A stretch of DNA of 8,930 bases, from NCBI GenBank assembly GCA_031278495.1, contig JAITKG010000167.1, positions 1 through 8,930 of the forward strand, written 5' to 3'. This DNA comes from Prevotellaceae bacterium (lineage in GTDB: Bacteria; Bacteroidota; Bacteroidia; Bacteroidales; UBA932). Made by a program: the position numbers and the translations under genes. Below the pieces are notes generated by a model. That model was not told the origin of the DNA. It did no database searches and saw only the letters and a list, made by a program, of their open reading frames with translations. Shown here one piece after another: positions 5,489 through 8,930 of this stretch. Position 1 is the stretch's first letter; every line of letters starts with the position of its first letter.

Positions 5489-8224
5489 ATGTCAGAAATT
5501 AAACGCGTGTATTTCTTTGGCAACAAGACTGCCGAAGGAAACGAAAAAATGAAGGATTTGCTGGGGGGCAAGGGCGCCAACCTTGCCGGTATGAATTTAA
5601 TTGGTATCCCTGTGCCGCCCGGATTTACAATTACTACGGAAGTATGTAACGAATACTTCCGCAATGGCCGCGACGAAGCCGCTATCATGGCGGCAATCCG
5701 CCCCGAAGTGGAAGCAGCCATGAAGAAAATCGAAGCGGCGGTTGAAGGTCCCCGTTTCGGCGACAACAGCAATCCGCTGTTGGTGTCGGTGCGTTCGGGC
5801 GCGCGTGCGTCAATGCCCGGCATGATGGATACTATCCTGAATCTCGGACTGAACGACGAAGCAGTGGAAACCATCGCCGCCAAAAGCAATAACCCGCGCT
5901 TTGCGTGGGACAGCTACCGGCGGTTTGTACAGATGTATGGCGACGTGGTGCTTGGCATGAAGCCCGAAAGCAAGGACGCCGAAGATCCCTTTGAAGAAAT
6001 CATCGACCATGTGAAAGCGCAGAAAGGCGTTCAGCTTGACACCGACCTTACCGCCGGTGACTTGAAAGAATTAGTGAAACTGTTTAAGGACGCGGTGAAG
6101 AAAAGTACCGGACGCGACTTCCCGGTCAATCCATGGGAACAGTTGCAGGGCGCTGTCATGGCGGTATTCAACAGTTGGATGAACGACCGCGCTATCCTCT
6201 ACCGCCGCCTGAACCAAATCCCCGCCGAATGGGGCACGGCGGTGAATGTGCAGGCAATGGTGTTCGGCAATATGGGCAATAATTCCGCCACCGGCGTAGC
6301 GTTTACGCGCGACGCCGCCACCGGCGAAAACATCTTCAACGGCGAATACCTGATTAACGCGCAGGGCGAAGACGTGGTAGCGGGTATCCGCACGCCGCAG
6401 CAGATTACGCTCGAAGGATCGAAACGCTGGGCGAAACTGGCGGGCGTCAGCGAAGACGAACGCAAAACAACCTACCCGTCGCTGGAAGAAGCCATGCCCG
6501 AAGTATACAAAGATTTATTTAATACGCAACGCAAGCTCGAAGCGCATTACAAGGACATGCAAGATATTGAATTTACCATTCAGGACGGCAAGCTGTGGAT
6601 GCTGCAAACCCGCAACGGGAAACGCACCGGCGCAGCAATGGTAAAAATCGCGATGGACATGCTCAACGAAGGCGTGATTGACGAAAAAACCGCCCTCCTG
6701 CGCTTCGAACCGAATAAATTAGACGAACTGCTGCATCCGGTATTCCAAAAGGAAGCGCTTGCAAAAGCCAAATCCATTGCCAAAGGACTGCCGGCGTCGC
6801 CGGGCGCGGCTACGGGGCAAATCGTCTTCTCCGCCGAAGATGCGGAAACATGCGTAGAAAAAGACAAGCAAGCTAAAGTGATATTGGTGCGCGTCGAAAC
6901 CTCGCCCGAAGATTTGAAGGGAATGAACGTGGCGCAAGGCATCCTCACCGCTCGGGGCGGGATGACCTCGCATGCCGCAGTGGTAGCCCGCGGGATGGGC
7001 AAATGCTGTGTATCGGGCGCCGGCGCCGTTGCTATTGACAACAAAAAACGTACGATGACCGTCGGCGGGGCAACCTATAAAGAGGGCGACTGGATTTCGC
7101 TTGACGGATCTACCGGCACAGTATACGAAGGGCAAATCGCCACGCAGTTGCCGGAATTGAGCGGCGGCTTCGGGAAAATCATGCAACTGTCCGACAAACA
7201 CGCCCGCCTGCTGGTACGCACCAATGCCGACACGCCGCGCGACGCCAGACAGGCGCGCGAATTTGGCGCACAAGGCATCGGGCTGTGCCGCACGGAACAC
7301 ATGTTCTTTGAAGGCGACAAAATACTGTCGATGCGCGAAATGATTTTAGCCAAAGACGAAGCCGGGCGGCGCGATGCATTGAAAAAACTTTTGCCCCTGC
7401 AACGCACCGACTTTGAAGGCATCTTTGAAGCTATGGACGGGCTGCCGGTAACCGTCCGCCTGCTTGACCCGCCCTTGCATGAGTTCGTCCCGCACGACGA
7501 AAAAGGACAAGCTGAAATGTCGGAAGTGATGGGCGTCCCGTACGAAGAAATACATGCGCGGGTAGAAGCCCTGCTGGAACAAAACCCGATGCTGGGCTTG
7601 CGCGGTTGCCGACTTGGAAACCTCTATCCCGAAATCACTGAAATGCAAACGCGCGCTATCATTGAAGCGGCATTGAACTTAAAAAAGAAAGGCGTAACAG
7701 CCGTGCCGGAAATCATGGTGCCGCTCACCGGCATCCTGTATGAATTTTTAGCGCAGCGCAAAATCATTGACGACACCGCCGCCAAAGTATTTGCCGAACG
7801 CAATGACCGTATCGACTACAAAGTCGGCACGATGATTGAAATCCCGCGCGCCGCGCTCACGGCGCACCGCATTGCCGAATCAGCGGAATTTTTCTCGTTC
7901 GGCACCAACGACCTTACGCAAATGACGTTTGGCTATTCGCGCGACGACGTTGCCAAATTCCTGCCGATGTACATCGACAAAGGCATCCTGAAAAACGACC
8001 CGTTTGCCGTGTTAGACCAGAAAGGCGTAGGACAGTTAGTGAGTATGGCGGCGGTGAGCGGCCGTTCGGTGCGTCCCGAATTGAAACTCGGGATTTGCGG
8101 CGAACACGGCGGCGAACCTTCTTCCGTAGAATTTTGCCACCGCATCGGGCTGAACTACGTAAGCTGTTCGCCCTTCCGCGTGCCTATTGCCCGGCTGGCT
8201 GCGGCGCAGGCGGCGTTGCGGTAA
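5489..8224 (+). CDS. ppdK: Pyruvate, phosphate dikinase
   Basis: PPDK interconverts pyruvate + ATP + Pi and PEP + AMP + PPi in the cytoplasm, serving glycolysis or gluconeogenesis at the PEP-pyruvate node. The 911 residues show all three domains. The N-terminal ATP-grasp part has GGKGANL (26-32) and VSVRSG (99-104). The swivelling phosphohistidine domain has GGMTSHAAVVARG with catalytic His495. The C-terminal PEP/pyruvate TIM barrel has GIGLCRTEHMFF (596-607), FGTNDLTQ (804-811) and GICGEHGG with catalytic Cys870. Thr493, two residues before the histidine, is the position modified by PPDK regulatory protein in other species; no such regulator is encoded here. The length is near that of other Bacteroidetes enzymes. 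It has its own promoter (5408-5439) and terminator, so it is probably transcribed alone. Confidence 0.98.
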   Translation: MSEIKRVYFFGNKTAEGNEKMKDLLGGKGANLAGMNLIGIPVPPGFTITTEVCNEYFRNGRDEAAIMAAIRPEVEAAMKKIEAAVEGPRFGDNSNPLLVSVRSGARASMPGMMDTILNLGLNDEAVETIAAKSNNPRFAWDSYRRFVQMYGDVVLGMKPESKDAEDPFEEIIDHVKAQKGVQLDTDLTAGDLKELVKLFKDAVKKSTGRDFPVNPWEQLQGAVMAVFNSWMNDRAILYRRLNQIPAEWGTAVNVQAMVFGNMGNNSATGVAFTRDAATGENIFNGEYLINAQGEDVVAGIRTPQQITLEGSKRWAKLAGVSEDERKTTYPSLEEAMPEVYKDLFNTQRKLEAHYKDMQDIEFTIQDGKLWMLQTRNGKRTGAAMVKIAMDMLNEGVIDEKTALLRFEPNKLDELLHPVFQKEALAKAKSIAKGLPASPGAATGQIVFSAEDAETCVEKDKQAKVILVRVETSPEDLKGMNVAQGILTARGGMTSHAAVVARGMGKCCVSGAGAVAIDNKKRTMTVGGATYKEGDWISLDGSTGTVYEGQIATQLPELSGGFGKIMQLSDKHARLLVRTNADTPRDARQAREFGAQGIGLCRTEHMFFEGDKILSMREMILAKDEAGRRDALKKLLPLQRTDFEGIFEAMDGLPVTVRLLDPPLHEFVPHDEKGQAEMSEVMGVPYEEIHARVEALLEQNPMLGLRGCRLGNLYPEITEMQTRAIIEAALNLKKKGVTAVPEIMVPLTGILYEFLAQRKIIDDTAAKVFAERNDRIDYKVGTMIEIPRAALTAHRIAESAEFFSFGTNDLTQMTFGYSRDDVAKFLPMYIDKGILKNDPFAVLDQKGVGQLVSMAAVSGRSVRPELKLGICGEHGGEPSSVEFCHRIGLNYVSCSPFRVPIARLAAAQAALR

Positions 8225-8255
8225 ATAAAAGAGAAAGTTAATTCTTAATTTTGAC

Positions 8256-8288
8256 AGCCGCCGATTGTTAATTGGCGGCTTTCTTTTT
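8256..8288 (+). terminator. Rho-independent terminator of ppdK
   Basis: AGCCGCC (8256-8262) pairs with GGCGGCT (8274-8280), extended by three inner pairs to a 10-bp stem with a 5-base loop. The T-rich run TTCTTTTT follows at 8281-8288. It lies 31 bases after the ppdK stop codon. Confidence 0.9.
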
Positions 8289-8309
8289 GCCAATTGTCAC
8301 TTTTCAACA

Positions 8310-8466
8310 CAGCAGCTAATGTGCTAATGTGACTAATTTTTTAATGTGACTAATTGGGCTGGCGCGGCTGGGAAGTTAAGAACTAAGAGTTAAGAACTAA
8401 GAGTTGGGCTGGCGCGGCGGCAACTTTCAACTTTCAACTTTCAACTGCACCGTCATTCCGACCGGA
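8310..8466. repeat. Right inverted repeat (mate of 66-282)
   Basis: Read on the - strand this is the left mosaic again. Block A (8357-8466) matches 66-168 except for one substitution and one extra aactttc unit. Block B (8310-8358) matches 234-282 at 46 of 49 bases. The joint GGCTGGCGCGGC, the reverse complement of the left joint, occurs at 8357-8368 and 8407-8418. The acatcttc array of the left copy is missing. No gene is present here. Confidence 0.92.
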
Positions 8467-8507
8467 GTGCGCGAAGAATGAGCGCACGCAGCGGAGGAAT
8501 CTGCTCC
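8451..8507. repeat. Hairpin intergenic element (CGTCATTCCGA...GGAGGAATCT type)
   Basis: ATTCC (8455-8459) pairs with GGAAT (8496-8500), CCG (8462-8464) with CGG (8492-8494), and GTGCGC (8467-8472) with GCGCAC (8482-8487), giving an imperfect 46-base hairpin. The word pattern resembles the dispersed 'CGTCATTCCGA ... GGAATCT' repeats seen between genes in many bacteria; that is recalled, not searched. The left inverted repeat holds only the outer end of this element (66-82). Confidence 0.6.
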
Positions 8508-8648
8508 AGCACGCACCCAGTCATCGGTGGGCAGTGGCGGCTAGCTGCTCAAGCATGTGCGCGAGATAAAGAGCGAATTCACTGTGACTGTGCCCGTAAG
8601 CACGCGCGAGGAGGCGTCGAAGACTGAATGTGCATCCGATCAGCACCT
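8508..8648. other. Unassigned stretch between hairpin element and array
   Basis: About 140 bases of mixed composition with no RNA, promoter or repeat that I can support. A - strand frame is open through it and ends in a stop at 8521-8523, reading ...RRLLARAYGHSHSEF... near its C-terminus, but its upstream part runs through the palindrome array, where the frame has no meaning. I see no credible start codon or family match. Confidence 0.3.
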
Positions 8649-8930
8649 GAACGAGCACCCGTTCAGCGCCTGAACGAGCGCCCGTTCCAATACCTGAACG
8701 AGCACCCGTTCTGCGCCTGAACGAGCACCCGTTCCAATACCTGAACGAGCGCCCGTTCCAATACCTGAACGAGCGCCCGTTCCAATACCTGAACGAGCAC
8801 CCGTTCAGCGCCTGACCGCGCATGTGGTCAGCGCCTGACCGCGCATGTGGTCTAATACCTGACCGCGCATGTGGTCAGCGCCTGACCGCGCATGTGGTCT
8901 AATACCTGACCGCGCATGTGGTCAGCGCCT
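8649..8930. repeat. Tandem array of twelve 16-bp near-palindromes in two types
   Basis: Seven type-A cores, GAACGAGCRCCCGTTC, start at 8649, 8672, 8696, 8719, 8743, 8767 and 8791. Five type-B cores, GACCGCGCATGTGGTC, start at 8814, 8837, 8861, 8884 and 8908. Linkers are 7 bases (agcgcct, tgcgcct) or 8 bases (caatacct, taatacct), so the period alternates between 23 and 24. Each core can fold on itself, and where agcgcct flanks both sides the stem gains CT/AG. The array reaches the window end. Without unique spacers it is not CRISPR, and the changing period argues against coding. Confidence 0.9.

Noticed and set aside
8286..8300. A third copy of the TTGGCAATTGCCAA palindrome near the right repeat
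   Set aside because: Only part of it (TTGCCAATTG) is present and the dyad is not complete.
66..8466. Composite transposon bounded by the inverted repeats
   Set aside because: No transposase or target-site duplication is visible, and the block carries core housekeeping genes.
8521..8823. A 100-codon open frame on the - strand across the palindrome array
   Set aside because: Its start lies inside a type-B core, and the unit period alternates between 23 and 24 bases, so the peptide repeat changes frame. It is better explained by the lack of stop codons in the repeat.
8649..8930. CRISPR array
   Set aside because: The units are contiguous 16-base cores with two or three fixed linkers; there are no unique spacers of 25-40 bases, and no cas genes are present.

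Overview
The window looks like a chromosomal segment of a Bacteroidetes bacterium, probably order Bacteroidales. The evidence is the gene order DUF177-rpmF-plsX-fabH, promoters of the Bacteroidetes type (TAnnTTTG near -7, TTTG near -33), the absence of strong Shine-Dalgarno sequences, a secreted C69 dipeptidase of the kind common in Bacteroidales, and a pyruvate phosphate dikinase. All genes are on the + strand. I cannot name the genus.

Layout. Positions 1-313 hold a repeat mosaic: two 31-bp direct repeats carrying a perfect 14-bp palindrome, then short 7- and 8-bp tandem arrays separated by a recurring GC-rich joint, GCCGCGCCAGCC. Positions 365-2056 encode a secreted C69 dipeptidase and 2106-2471 encode FolB (folate synthesis). 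A promoter at 2500-2529 starts the membrane-lipid operon: DUF177/YceD protein (2552-3019), ribosomal protein L32 (3069-3248, only 59 codons), PlsX (3260-4222) and FabH (4219-5208). A tRNA-Arg(CCT) follows at 5221-5292. A second good promoter, sitting inside a long dyad, precedes ppdK (5489-8224), which ends at a clear terminator (8256-8288).

From 8289 to the end there is no convincing gene. First comes an inverted copy of the left-hand mosaic (8310-8466), so the whole 8-kb gene block lies between two nearly identical inverted repeats. Then come a hairpin element of a widespread intergenic type (8451-8507), about 140 bases I cannot assign, and a tandem array of at least twelve 16-bp near-palindromes (8649-8930) that runs off the window.

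How the genes work together: PlsX and FabH supply acyl-phosphate for phospholipid synthesis and start fatty-acid chains; L32 and DUF177 are their usual operon partners; FolB makes a folate precursor; PPDK interconverts PEP and pyruvate; the C69 enzyme probably degrades peptides outside the cytoplasm. The genes are ordinary. The unusual material is in the flanks: the hairpin array, whose two core types differ by partly compensatory changes, and the modular inverted mosaics.
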